Positions 38,472 to 47,205 of a stretch of DNA of 64,000 nucleotides are shown piece after piece. The notes under the pieces were generated by a model. The model searched no databases, was not told the origin of the DNA, and saw only the letters and a list, made by a program, of their open reading frames with translations. The translations under genes and the position numbers were made by a program. Origin of the DNA: Pseudomonas sp. TNT3 (GTDB taxonomy: Bacteria; Pseudomonadota; Gammaproteobacteria; Pseudomonadales; Pseudomonadaceae); contig NZ_WFGV02000009.1 of NCBI RefSeq assembly GCF_010095445.2, positions 1-64,000 on the forward strand, in the 5' to 3' direction. Every line of letters begins with the position of its first letter. Position 1 is the first letter of the stretch.

Positions 38472-38915
38472 CTACTCACCGTCATTCCAGTGAAAAACCA
38501 GGTTGCGCGCAGCACCGCTGCCAACATCAGTGGTGTCACGTCGCTCTTCACCATTTCTCGTCGCAGCCACCGTGTACTTGCCAGGTGGCAGCTGGACATA
38601 AACCAGCGGACCGGCCTGCGTCAGGGTCAACACGGTTTGCCCCTGAGCGTTATGAATAACCACATCAACGTCCGGGACGTACTTGTTCTCCACGCCGATA
38701 GAAAATGTCATGTGCAGGTTGTAGCCAGTGGCTTGCTGGATCGCCTTAGCCTCGTCCTCGCCAATACCGCCAGACAAATAGGCAACGCCATTCTGGTCCT
38801 GCCGCTGAACTTGCACACCTGAGCTGTCGACAGGTTCCAGACTGGCAGCCTGCAGCGCCACCGGGAACATCGATAGGCAGACGAGCACAAGAATCAATGA
38901 GTATCCGTGTTTCAT
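38472..38915 (-). CDS. Exported protein with a carboxypeptidase-regulatory-like beta domain
   Basis: The 147-residue product has a signal peptide (ILVLVCLSMFPVALQA). A C-terminal beta sandwich contains VPDVDVVIHNAQGQTVLTLTQAGPLVYVQLPPGKYTVAA, typical of carboxypeptidase regulatory or Ig-like folds in small secreted proteins. It is convergent with the TSUP gene, with 10 bases between stops. Probably periplasmic; function unknown. Confidence 0.82.
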   Translation of the reverse strand: MKHGYSLILVLVCLSMFPVALQAASLEPVDSSGVQVQRQDQNGVAYLSGGIGEDEAKAIQQATGYNLHMTFSIGVENKYVPDVDVVIHNAQGQTVLTLTQAGPLVYVQLPPGKYTVAATRNGEERRDTTDVGSGAARNLVFHWNDGE

Positions 38916-39175
38916 GATGGCAACTCCCGAGCTCCGTAGAGCTCAATCATTACCCTTGTTAGATTTGTCGCTAAACGTTCAAGTTTCAGATTGATTAGTG
39001 CTTGGGCTCACTGCGAATTGGACTACAAGTCGAATTCCGAAACTGTGCCAAGTCGTCGGATCGATCCTGCAACCCCCTCAGTCCCTTCGTTCACATTTAC
39101 CAGCCGCGCCCGGCATCGGTCTCTGCTCCTGCCCTGCGATTCTTTTACGCCCGCTCATCAGCCTCGGAAGAATCC

Positions 39176-40240
39176 ATGAAAGCGCCCCGTCAGGACATGA
39201 TTCAAGACCCAAATGTAACCTCCCTCCTGAGCAATCTCGGCGAAGTGATTCGGGAGGCACGCCAGAAGGTCCTGCGAACGGTTGACACGGTTCAGGTACA
39301 AACCTGCTGGCAGATCGGGCGGCATATTGTCGAGTTCGAGCAAGGCGGCGCTCAACGAGCCGCCTATGGCAAACACCTACTGGCATCGCTGGCAAAGGTG
39401 CTGACGGCAGAGTTCGGGAAGGGCTTTGATGAGACAAACTTGCGGAAAATGCGGCTTTTTTACCAGGCCTTTCCAATTCGAGACGCACTGCGTCTCGAAT
39501 TGAGCTGGACGCACTACCGCAGACTCTTGAGGGTCGACAGTGAACACGCCCGGCAGTGGTACATGAAAGAGTCCGCCGCACAAAACTGGTCATCGCGAGC
39601 ATTGGAACGCCAGATCAATACGCTCTACTACGAACGCTTGTTGGCGAGCCGGGATCGCGCTGCCGTCATGCAGGAAGCCGCCTCGAACATCCAGCAGTTG
39701 AACACCAGTCCTCGAGACTTCATCAGGGATCCAGTGGTATTGGAGTTCCTCGGCCTGCCTGATGCAGGTCTGGTGATGGAAAGCGAGCTCGAGCAAGCGC
39801 TGATCAATCAACTGCAATCGTTTCTGCTGGAGCTCGGAAAAGGCTTTGCCTTCATCGCTCGCCAACAACGCATCAGCACCGACAGCAAAGATTTCTATAT
39901 CGATCTGGTGTTCTACAACTACTTGCTTAAATGCTTTGTCATCTTTGATTTGAAACGCGGAGAACTGACCCACCAGGACGTCGGGCAGATGGACATGTAT
40001 GTACGCATGTACGATGACCTCAGACGCGGCCCGGAGGATGGCCCGACTGTCGGCATCATCCTTTGTGCGCAAAAAGACGAGTCCGTGGTGCGTTATTCGG
40101 TATTGGAAGGCAACGACCACCTGTTCGCCACTAAGTACAGGCTAGTGCTGCCAAGCGAAGAAGAACTTCGAGCCGAACTGGACCGCGAGCGCGCGTTGCT
40201 TGAGGAGCGGTTGCTTCATGTTCAACCACCGAATAGCTGA
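39176..40240 (+). CDS. YhcG-type PD-(D/E)XK nuclease (DUF1016)
   Basis: From ATG 39176 (MKAPRQDMIQDPNVTSLL) the product has 354 residues. The N-terminal DUF1016 helical region includes WQIGRHIVEFEQGG and GFDETNLRKMRLFYQAFP. The C-terminal nuclease domain shows DFYIDLVFYNYLLKCFVIFDLKRG, with the catalytic Asp pair and Lys. Such proteins are often carried by mobile or defence loci, but here it stands alone. The open frame extends to a TTG at 39002, which is less plausible. Substrate unknown. Confidence 0.9.
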   Translation: MKAPRQDMIQDPNVTSLLSNLGEVIREARQKVLRTVDTVQVQTCWQIGRHIVEFEQGGAQRAAYGKHLLASLAKVLTAEFGKGFDETNLRKMRLFYQAFPIRDALRLELSWTHYRRLLRVDSEHARQWYMKESAAQNWSSRALERQINTLYYERLLASRDRAAVMQEAASNIQQLNTSPRDFIRDPVVLEFLGLPDAGLVMESELEQALINQLQSFLLELGKGFAFIARQQRISTDSKDFYIDLVFYNYLLKCFVIFDLKRGELTHQDVGQMDMYVRMYDDLRRGPEDGPTVGIILCAQKDESVVRYSVLEGNDHLFATKYRLVLPSEEELRAELDRERALLEERLLHVQPPNS

Positions 40241-40302
40241 CGGATTGTCCATCCGCTGCGCGAAGACTATCGTTGGTTGCTTCTCGCCAAGGTCCGATAC
40301 CG

Positions 40303-41256
40303 ATGAATCTGCAACAGGACATGCCCCCGGCCTCCACCCAAATCGAGCGGCCTCCAACTGCGGCCCAACAGTTCAAGGAGGCCGCCGCAGACGGCTATAT
40401 CCTCGGCGGATTCATCTGGCGGCATGCTATTCCTGACGCGATGCGCCCTGTCGTCATCATCAATGCCGCCACTTCCGTCCGCTGCCGCCATTACTCGCGC
40501 TTCGCCGACTACCTCTGCGCCCATGGCTTCGACGTCATGACCTTCGATTACCGCGGCATCGGTGAATCACGACCCGAGTCACTGAAAGGACTGAAGGCGT
40601 CATGGTCCGACTGGGGCGCATTGGACTTTGAGGCGATGCTCAAGCGCGCTCAGCGTGAATTCCCCGGCCAGCCCATCGACGTCGTTGCCCACAGCTTTGG
40701 AGGCTGTGCAGCGGGCCTGGGAGCGTCCGGGCATCTCATTCGACGCCTGGTGACGGTCGGGGCGCAATTCGCCTACTGGCGTGACTATGCGCCCACACAT
40801 CGCTGGCGGATGTTCGGCAAGTGGCATCTGGTCATGCCGTTAGTGACGATGCTGTGCGGATATTTCCCCGGTAAACGGCTTGGCTGGCTGGAAGACACGC
40901 CGGCCGGCGTCGTCCGCGACTGGAGCACGCCCACCGCTCGTTACGAGAAGCGCCCCAGCGGCCAGGACTGCCACGTCAGGGCCTTTGGCCGCGTCACCGC
41001 AAAAACACTGGCCATCAGCATCACAGACGATCCCTATGGCACGATCCCGGCTATCGAACGACTGCTGGGCTACTTCACCCAAAGCACAAACACCCACCTG
41101 CGAATCGCCCCCGAAGACATCGGCCAGACAGAAGTCGGACATTTCGCCTTTTTTCGCAGCGCATACCAAGCCACACTATGGCCCATTGCATTGTCCTGGC
41201 TGCAAATCGGCGAACTGGCCGCTGACACTCCGGGACGGCTAGTGCCCCGCCACTGA
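40303..41256 (+). CDS. Alpha/beta hydrolase
   Basis: The 317-residue enzyme has the nucleophile elbow VVAHSFGGCAAG, an upstream oxyanion strand (VVIINAATSVRCRHYSRFADYLCAHGFDVMTFDYRGIGES) and a late His in EVGHFAFF. It is predicted to be cytosolic. The acid residue is probably the Asp of ITDDPYGT. Similar hydrolases with the FDYRGIGES turn occur widely in Pseudomonas without a defined substrate. ATG 40303 is preferred over the GTG-type upstream start at 40273. Confidence 0.88.
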   Translation: MNLQQDMPPASTQIERPPTAAQQFKEAAADGYILGGFIWRHAIPDAMRPVVIINAATSVRCRHYSRFADYLCAHGFDVMTFDYRGIGESRPESLKGLKASWSDWGALDFEAMLKRAQREFPGQPIDVVAHSFGGCAAGLGASGHLIRRLVTVGAQFAYWRDYAPTHRWRMFGKWHLVMPLVTMLCGYFPGKRLGWLEDTPAGVVRDWSTPTARYEKRPSGQDCHVRAFGRVTAKTLAISITDDPYGTIPAIERLLGYFTQSTNTHLRIAPEDIGQTEVGHFAFFRSAYQATLWPIALSWLQIGELAADTPGRLVPRH

Positions 41257-41293
41257 CCAATGCGCCCCTTCAACGAAATACGGAACGACGCCC

Positions 41294-41710
41294 ATGGCCT
41301 CCGCCAACAAGCAGCAAAAACGCGCCACCCGCGCCAAAGCCAAGGCCAAGCAGAACCGCACCCAACGGGCGGTCGCGCCGGTCGAACTGGATCCGAATGA
41401 CGATAGAATCGACTTCGAATCGGTAGACCTGACCGAACTGTTCAAAGAAATGATCGACGCCCAGAAGATCAGCCAGCAAGCCATGTGCACCGTGTTCCTG
41501 GAACACCCGTTGCTCGCGCTGGTGCTGGAGCAGGAAGGCGAAGAAACCGCGACAGACTTCATCATCGCCGCGCTGATCGAGTATCGCCAATGGTCCACCG
41601 AAGTGGACGAAGCCGGTGCCTTGGCGTGGATCGAATCCCCGGATTTCCAGATTGACTACGTGGCGGCATCCGAAGCCATCGCGGCCCAAAACCCACAGAC
41701 ACCGAACTGA
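41294..41710 (+). CDS. Small protein of unknown function, first of a tandem paralogue pair
   Basis: The 138-residue product starts MASANKQQKRATRAKAKAKQ, a strongly basic, nucleolar-like tail of Lys, Arg and Gln. The rest is an acidic, helical body (FESVDLTELFKEMIDAQKISQQAMCTVFLEHPLLALVLEQEGEETATDFIIAALIEYRQW). The body ends with a repeat that recurs in the next gene (ALAWIESPDFQIDY). No known domain is recognised. A good ATG lies in a CCCATGGCCT context shared by the next gene, 6 bases on. Confidence 0.85.
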   Translation: MASANKQQKRATRAKAKAKQNRTQRAVAPVELDPNDDRIDFESVDLTELFKEMIDAQKISQQAMCTVFLEHPLLALVLEQEGEETATDFIIAALIEYRQWSTEVDEAGALAWIESPDFQIDYVAASEAIAAQNPQTPN

Positions 41711-41716
41711 GTTCCC

Positions 41717-42181
41717 ATGGCCTCCCTGAACAAGCAACAAAAACGCGCCAAGCGCGCCAAGATCAAAGCCAAGCAAATCAATATCCACGGACGAAAACCC
41801 GCCGCGCTGGACGACGACCTGGACAATGACCTGGACGAACCGGGCGAGCCGATCCCGGAATACACCCTGGCCATGTTCAGCAAAATGCGCGACGCAGAAG
41901 CCGTCAGCCGCAACGATATGCTGCTGGCCCTGCTGACCGACCTCGCCGGCATCATCACCGACCATCCCGACCTGCTCGACATGGAAAACGCCGACAACGA
42001 AGCCATGGCTGCCACCCACCTGGCCGCCGACATGCTGATCGACTATCGCATGTGGGCTGACGGCATGGACCACGATGCCGCCCAGGCCTGGCTGACGGAC
42101 CCGCAGTTCATCACAGACTTCGGCACAGCACTGGACAGCTATCGCCAGTCGCTGGATGCAGAGGAAGAAAAGGGCGAATAA
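41717..42181 (+). CDS. Small protein of unknown function, second of a tandem paralogue pair
   Basis: The 154-residue paralogue of the preceding gene begins MASLNKQQKRAKRAKIKAKQ and has the same layout: a basic head, an acidic linker (ALDDDLDNDLDEPGEP) and a helical body ending AAQAWLTDPQFITDFG. The strongest similarity is in the head and in the A-x-AW(I/L)xxPxF tail. The split charge suggests nucleic-acid contact by the head, which is inference. Both end before a bidirectional terminator at 42201. Confidence 0.85.
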   Translation: MASLNKQQKRAKRAKIKAKQINIHGRKPAALDDDLDNDLDEPGEPIPEYTLAMFSKMRDAEAVSRNDMLLALLTDLAGIITDHPDLLDMENADNEAMAATHLAADMLIDYRMWADGMDHDAAQAWLTDPQFITDFGTALDSYRQSLDAEEEKGE

Positions 42182-42200
42182 TTCACCCTTTTCAAAAATC

Positions 42201-42239
42201 AAAAACGGCCGCTCGTCATCACTGACAGCGGCCGTTTTA
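42201..42239. terminator. Bidirectional terminator between paralogue pair and permease
   Basis: AAAACGGCCGCT and AGCGGCCGTTTT form a perfect 12-bp stem across a loop of about 12 bases. A- and T-rich ends let it act on both converging transcripts. Confidence 0.9.
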
Positions 42240-42255
42240 GGTTACGCGGCGCGAA

Positions 42256-43647
42256 TCAGGTCAACACCACTGCACCAAGCTTCTGCAGCTTGCGACGGCG
42301 AGCCACAAACAAACCGGCCGCTACCACCAACAGGCTCAGGAAACCGGTGGCGAGAATCTCCACGCGATGCGCTTCCTGGAACAGCATGATGGTCAGGGCC
42401 ACCACGATGAAGATGATCACCGCGTAAGTCAGGCCCGGGAACAGCCACATGCTGAAGGCAATTTTCTCGCCGCGAGCCATACGCTGCTTGCGCATGCGCA
42501 GTTGCGAAAAGGCGATCACCAGGTACACCAGCAGCGCGATGGCGCCGGAGCTGGCCAACAGGAATTCGAACACGGCAGCCGGGGCCACGTAGTTGGCGAA
42601 CACCGCCAGGAAAGCTGCAGCAGTGGACAGGATAACGGCCCAATACGGAGTGCCGCTTTTGTTGGTGCGCTGGGAAATGGCCGGTGCATCACCGCGCTTG
42701 CCCAACGAGAACATCATGCGCGAGGCGGTGTACAACGCCGAGTTCAGGCAGCTGGTCACAGCAACCAGGACCACGATGTCGACGATCAGCTTGGCATTCG
42801 GGATGCCCATGCGCTCAAGCACTGTCTGGTACGAACCTACCGCTGCCAGCACCGGGTCATTCCAAGGCACCAGGGCCACGACGATGAAGATCGATACGAG
42901 ATAGAACAAACCGATCCGCCAGATCACCGAATTGGTGGCCTTGGAAATCTGTTGACCTGGGTTCTTCGATTCCGCGGCCGCAATGGTCACGATCTCGGTA
43001 CCCATGAAGGAGAACATCGTTGTCAGAATCGCGCCCAACACCGCACCCATGCCATTCGGCAGGAAGCCCTGAGTGTCGAACAGGTGTGAAACGCCGCTGA
43101 CCTGGCTATTCGGCAAAAAGCCAAAAATCGCCGCAACACCAAGGGCAATGAAACCGATGATTGCCAAGACTTTAACCAGGGCAAACCAGAATTCGAATTC
43201 ACCGTAATTTTTCACGCTGAACAGGTTAGTCACTGTCAGCAGCAGGGTGATGACCAGCGTAAACGCCCAGATCGCCACATTCGGGAACCAGGCATGCAGG
43301 ATCGTCGCGGCAGCGTTCGCTTCCAGCGGAATCACCAACACCCAGAACCACCAATACAGCCAGCCGATAGTGAAACCGGCCCAGTGACCGATCGCGCGAT
43401 CGGCATAAGTAGAGAAGGAGCCCGTGTCTGGCGAAGCAACAGCCATCTCACCGAGCATGCGCATCACCAGCACCACCAGGGTACCGGCGGCGGCGTAGGC
43501 CAGAAGCACAGCAGGGCCGGCGGCAGCAATGGCGTGGCCGGAACCGACGAACAGCCCGGCGCCGATAACCCCGGCGATCGACAGCATGGTCACATGACGC
43601 GGTTTGAGCCCCTGTTCGAGGCCATTGGAGCTTGGGGTACTGCTCAT
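42256..43647 (-). CDS. Amino acid permease, GABA-permease-like (APC superfamily)
   Basis: The 463-residue, twelve-helix protein begins at ATG 43647 (MSSTPSSNGLEQGLKPRHVTM). The APC motif MLSIAGVIGAGLFVGSGHAI lies in helix 1, followed by EMAVASPDTGSFSTYA and GTEIVTIAAAESKNP. It resembles the AAT group, especially GabP. Substrates in this group are GABA and related amino acids, and the exact one here is not provable. No gab catabolic genes are adjacent. A long upstream in-frame extension to 43782 is not credible. Confidence 0.88.
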   Translation of the reverse strand: MSSTPSSNGLEQGLKPRHVTMLSIAGVIGAGLFVGSGHAIAAAGPAVLLAYAAAGTLVVLVMRMLGEMAVASPDTGSFSTYADRAIGHWAGFTIGWLYWWFWVLVIPLEANAAATILHAWFPNVAIWAFTLVITLLLTVTNLFSVKNYGEFEFWFALVKVLAIIGFIALGVAAIFGFLPNSQVSGVSHLFDTQGFLPNGMGAVLGAILTTMFSFMGTEIVTIAAAESKNPGQQISKATNSVIWRIGLFYLVSIFIVVALVPWNDPVLAAVGSYQTVLERMGIPNAKLIVDIVVLVAVTSCLNSALYTASRMMFSLGKRGDAPAISQRTNKSGTPYWAVILSTAAAFLAVFANYVAPAAVFEFLLASSGAIALLVYLVIAFSQLRMRKQRMARGEKIAFSMWLFPGLTYAVIIFIVVALTIMLFQEAHRVEILATGFLSLLVVAAGLFVARRRKLQKLGAVVLT

Positions 43648-44211
43648 TGAAACTACCTTTTGTAAGGAGAAGCGATTACGTCCACCCCGCCGCGGCATTC
43701 TTTCTCGTAAAAAGAAACCAACAGGGCGTTCCGTATTCTGCACGCAATAATTGCGCCAAAATGTAACAAAGTCCTCAATCACGGGCCCTGTGGGAAGACC
43801 GGACAGTCATCGCAAGTTATTGAGATTAATGGCAATTCGCCAGAACGTTACCCACCGACTCACTTTAGAAACGAATCAGCGCACCAGAAACACACTAAAA
43901 AAATGTTGGACGCACGATAAAAGTGCGGATCCGGAACGTTTGTCCGATCAATGCTTCCAACACCCCGTCAAAGCTGGCAACATCGCGCCCTTTTTTGGGA
44001 CAGCTGCCGCGTTTTTTATCGACAGGCCGGGTTCAAACGGCTGTTCGGTTGATAGCAGCGCGACAGTCTGCTGTACCGATGCGACAACCTGCCACACGAC
44101 ATCCGTTTACCGCCCGTAGCGCTGTTGGCTGCCATTCAGACGCTATGCTAGCTTGGCCGCCTCGCCAGGAAGGCCGCCAACAGCAGGAGCAACACACTAT
44201 GAGGAACGCAC
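43648..44211. other. Intergenic region with divergent promoters
   Basis: The 564 bases between the permease and the ABC operon must carry both promoters. I see no clear -35/-10 pair, no sigma-54 element, no coding potential and no long hairpin. The first 150 bases are A/T-rich compared with the flanks. Confidence 0.4.
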
Positions 44212-44985
44212 ATGGCTGAGGCCGCGCCCGCGCTTGAAATCCGCAACTTGCACAAACGCTACGGTTCGCTGGAGGTGCTCAAAGGTATCTCGCTGACCGC
44301 CCGCGACGGCGATGTGATCTCGATCCTCGGTTCCTCCGGTTCCGGCAAGTCCACGTTCCTGCGTTGCATCAACCTGCTGGAAAACCCGCATCAGGGACAG
44401 ATCCTGGTGGCCGGCGAAGAACTCAAGCTCAAAGCCGCCAAGAACGGCGAACTGGTTGCCGCTGACGGCAAGCAGATCAACCGCCTGCGCAGCGAGATTG
44501 GTTTTGTGTTTCAAAACTTTAATCTCTGGCCGCACATGAGCGTGCTCGACAACATCATCGAAGCCCCGCGCCGCGTGCTCGGCCAGAGTAAAGCCGAGGC
44601 CATCGAAGTCGCCGAAGCCTTGCTGGCCAAGGTCGGCATTGCCGAAAAGCGCCACGCCTATCCGGCAGAACTGTCCGGCGGCCAGCAGCAACGCGCGGCA
44701 ATTGCCCGCACGCTGGCGATGCAACCCAAGGTGATTCTGTTCGACGAACCCACCTCCGCCCTTGACCCGGAAATGGTCCAGGAAGTACTTAATGTCATCC
44801 GCGCATTGGCCGAGGAAGGCCGCACCATGTTGCTGGTTACCCACGAAATGGGCTTCGCCCGTCAGGTGTCCAGCGAAGTGGTGTTCCTTCACCAGGGCCT
44901 GGTAGAAGAGCAAGGATCGCCACAGCAGGTGTTCGAAAACCCGCTTTCGGCGCGCTGCAAACAATTCATGTCCAGCAACCGCTAA
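44212..44985 (+). CDS. Polar amino acid ABC transporter, ATP-binding subunit (HisP-like)
   Basis: The 257-residue ATPase has Walker A GSSGSGKST, the Q-loop FQNFNLWPHM, the signature LSGGQQQRAAIARTLAM and Walker B VILFDEPTSALD. It also has the KAAKNGELVAADGKQINRLRSEIGFVFQ insertion typical of the HisP/GlnQ group with lysine/arginine/histidine systems. It is the first gene of a four-gene operon (ATPase, binding protein, two permeases). Confidence 0.94.
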   Translation: MAEAAPALEIRNLHKRYGSLEVLKGISLTARDGDVISILGSSGSGKSTFLRCINLLENPHQGQILVAGEELKLKAAKNGELVAADGKQINRLRSEIGFVFQNFNLWPHMSVLDNIIEAPRRVLGQSKAEAIEVAEALLAKVGIAEKRHAYPAELSGGQQQRAAIARTLAMQPKVILFDEPTSALDPEMVQEVLNVIRALAEEGRTMLLVTHEMGFARQVSSEVVFLHQGLVEEQGSPQQVFENPLSARCKQFMSSNR

Positions 44986-44998
44986 CGGAGCTACCCGC

Positions 44999-45745
44999 AT
45001 GCAGAACTACAAAAAAGTCTTCCTGGCTGCCGCCGTCACCCTGGCGTTCAGCGCCGGTGCCATGGCCGAAACCCTGAAGATGGGCATCGAAGCGGCCTAC
45101 CCGCCGTTCAACAACAAAGATGCCAGCGGCAACGTTGTCGGCTTCGACAAGGAAATCGGCGACGCCCTGTGCGCCAAGATGAAAGTCGATTGCACGGTGG
45201 TCACGTCCGATTGGGACGGCATCATCCCGGCCCTGAACGCCAAGAAGTTCGACTTCCTGATCTCCTCGATGTCGATCACCGACGAACGCAAGCAAGCCGT
45301 CGACTTCACCGACCCGTACTACTCCAACAAGCTGCAGTTCATCGCACCTAAAGACAAAGAGTTCAAGACCGACAAGGCTTCCCTGCAAGGCAAAGTGATC
45401 GGCGCACAACGTGCGACCCTCGCCGGCACCTGGATGGAAGACAACATGGAAGGCGTCGAAGTCAAACTCTACGACACTCAGGAAAACGCTTACCTGGACC
45501 TGACCTCCGGTCGTCTGGACGGCATCCTGGCTGACAAATACGTCAACTACGAATGGCTGAAAAGCGACGCCGGCCGCAGTTACGAGTTCAAAGGCGACCC
45601 GGTGGAAGAAAGCGACAAGATCGGTATCGCAGTGCGTAAAAACGATCCGATTCGCGAGAAGCTGAACGTCGCACTAAAAGAAATCGTGGCTGACGGCACC
45701 TACAAGAAGATCAACGACAAGTACTTCCCGTTCAGCATCTATTGA
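44999..45745 (+). CDS. Lysine/arginine/ornithine-type periplasmic binding protein
   Basis: The 248-residue binding protein has a signal peptide (KVFLAAAVTLAFSAGAMA). The HisJ/ArgT fold is seen in LKMGIEAAYPPFNNKDASGNVVGFDKEIGDALC, ISSMSITDERKQAVDFTDPYY and a Ser-Arg-like ligand site in the second lobe. The set fits a cationic amino acid ligand (histidine, lysine, arginine or ornithine); which one cannot be decided. It starts 13 bases after the ATPase gene. Confidence 0.93.
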   Translation: MQNYKKVFLAAAVTLAFSAGAMAETLKMGIEAAYPPFNNKDASGNVVGFDKEIGDALCAKMKVDCTVVTSDWDGIIPALNAKKFDFLISSMSITDERKQAVDFTDPYYSNKLQFIAPKDKEFKTDKASLQGKVIGAQRATLAGTWMEDNMEGVEVKLYDTQENAYLDLTSGRLDGILADKYVNYEWLKSDAGRSYEFKGDPVEESDKIGIAVRKNDPIREKLNVALKEIVADGTYKKINDKYFPFSIY

Positions 45746-45823
45746 TCCTGACCTGCCGGACCGACGCCGCCCTCTGACGGCGCCGGTCCCCGGCCTTGCC
45801 TGCCGCGATTTGAAAAGAAATCC

Positions 45824-46519
45824 ATGATTATCGACCTCTACGGATTCGGCCCGGCGCTCGCCGCTGGCGCGCTGATGACTGTGAAACTGGCACTCTCGGC
45901 CCTGTGCCTGGGGCTGGTACTCGGTCTGCTCGGCGCCTTGGCCAAGACTTCCCCGTACAAGCCGTTGCAATGGCTTGGCGGTACTTATTCGACCCTGGTG
46001 CGCGGCATCCCGGAATTGCTCTGGGTGCTGTTGATCTACTTCGGTACGGTCAACCTGATGCGCGCCCTGGGCGAGTTCTTCGGCAATCCCGACCTTGAAC
46101 TCAACGCATTCGCCGCCGGTGTGATTGCCCTTGGGCTGTGCTTCGGCGCCTACGCCACGGAAGTATTTCGCGGCGCGATCCTCGCTATCCCCAAAGGTCA
46201 CCGCGAAGCTGGCGTAGCCCTGGGCCTGTCGAAATGGCGCATCTTCACCAAGCTGATCATGCCGCAGATGTGGCGCATCGCCCTGCCGGGCCTTGGCAAC
46301 CTGTTCATGATCCTGATGAAAGACACCGCCCTGGTCTCGGTCATCGGCCTGGAAGAAATCATGCGTCACGCGCAAATCGGCGTGACCGTGTCCAAGCAAC
46401 CGTTCACCTTCTATATGGTGGCTGCGTTCATGTACCTGGGCCTGACGATTCTCGCCATGACCGGCATGCACTTTATGGAACGACGCGCCAGTCGCGGCTT
46501 CGCAAGGAGCACCCAATGA
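45824..46519 (+). CDS. ABC transporter permease (HisQ-like)
   Basis: The 231-residue, five-helix permease has the PBP-dependent EAA motif RGAILAIPKGHREAGVALGLSKW and the HEQRO-family start YGFGPALAAGALMTVKLALSALC. It forms a heterodimer with the next gene product. Its stop overlaps the next ATG (ATGA). Confidence 0.94.
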   Translation: MIIDLYGFGPALAAGALMTVKLALSALCLGLVLGLLGALAKTSPYKPLQWLGGTYSTLVRGIPELLWVLLIYFGTVNLMRALGEFFGNPDLELNAFAAGVIALGLCFGAYATEVFRGAILAIPKGHREAGVALGLSKWRIFTKLIMPQMWRIALPGLGNLFMILMKDTALVSVIGLEEIMRHAQIGVTVSKQPFTFYMVAAFMYLGLTILAMTGMHFMERRASRGFARSTQ

Positions 46520-47205
46520 ACTGGGAAGTCATCATCAAGTGGCTGCCGAAGCTGGCCCAAGGCGCCACCCTGACCCTGGAACTGGTCGCCATTGCCGTCA
46601 TTGCCGGTTTGTTGCTGGCGATTCCGCTGGGCATCGCGCGCTCGTCGCGCCACTGGTACGTGCGCGCATTTCCCTACGCCTACATCTTCTTTTTCCGCGG
46701 CACGCCGTTGCTGGTTCAACTGTTCCTGGTCTACTACGGGCTGGCGCAGTTCGATGCCGTACGCAACAGCTCGATGTGGCCGTACCTGCGAGATCCATTC
46801 TGGTGCGCCACCGCCACCATGACCCTGCACACGGCGGCGTACATCGCCGAGATCCTGCGCGGCTCGATTCAGGCGATTCCAAAGGGTGAGATCGAAGCTG
46901 CCCGGGCGCTGGGCATGTCCCGCGCCAAAGCGATGTTCTACATCATTCTGCCCCGTGCCGCGCGCATCGGCCTACCGGCCTACAGCAACGAAGTGATCCT
47001 GATGCTCAAGGCCAGCGCCCTGGCCAGCACCGTGACCCTGCTGGAACTGACCGGCATGGCGCGCACCATCATTGCCCGGACGTACTTGCCGGTGGAGATC
47101 TTCTTCGCCGCAGGCATGTTCTATCTGCTGATGGCTTACGTGCTGGTTCGCGGCTTCAAGCTGCTGGAGCGCTGGCTGCGCGTCGATGCCTGCCAAGGAC
47201 GCTGA
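46516..47205 (+). CDS. ABC transporter permease (HisM-like)
   Basis: From ATG 46516 (MNWEVIIKWLPKLAQGATL) the product has 229 residues. The EAA loop is GSIQAIPKGEIEAARALGMSRAKA; the pore-forming helices and the YNFxFRGTPLLVQLFLVYYG-type motif (FFFRGTPLLVQLFLVYYG) are typical of the HisM/GlnP group. It ends inside the next gene, which starts 20 bases before its stop. Secure. Confidence 0.94.
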   Translation: MNWEVIIKWLPKLAQGATLTLELVAIAVIAGLLLAIPLGIARSSRHWYVRAFPYAYIFFFRGTPLLVQLFLVYYGLAQFDAVRNSSMWPYLRDPFWCATATMTLHTAAYIAEILRGSIQAIPKGEIEAARALGMSRAKAMFYIILPRAARIGLPAYSNEVILMLKASALASTVTLLELTGMARTIIARTYLPVEIFFAAGMFYLLMAYVLVRGFKLLERWLRVDACQGR

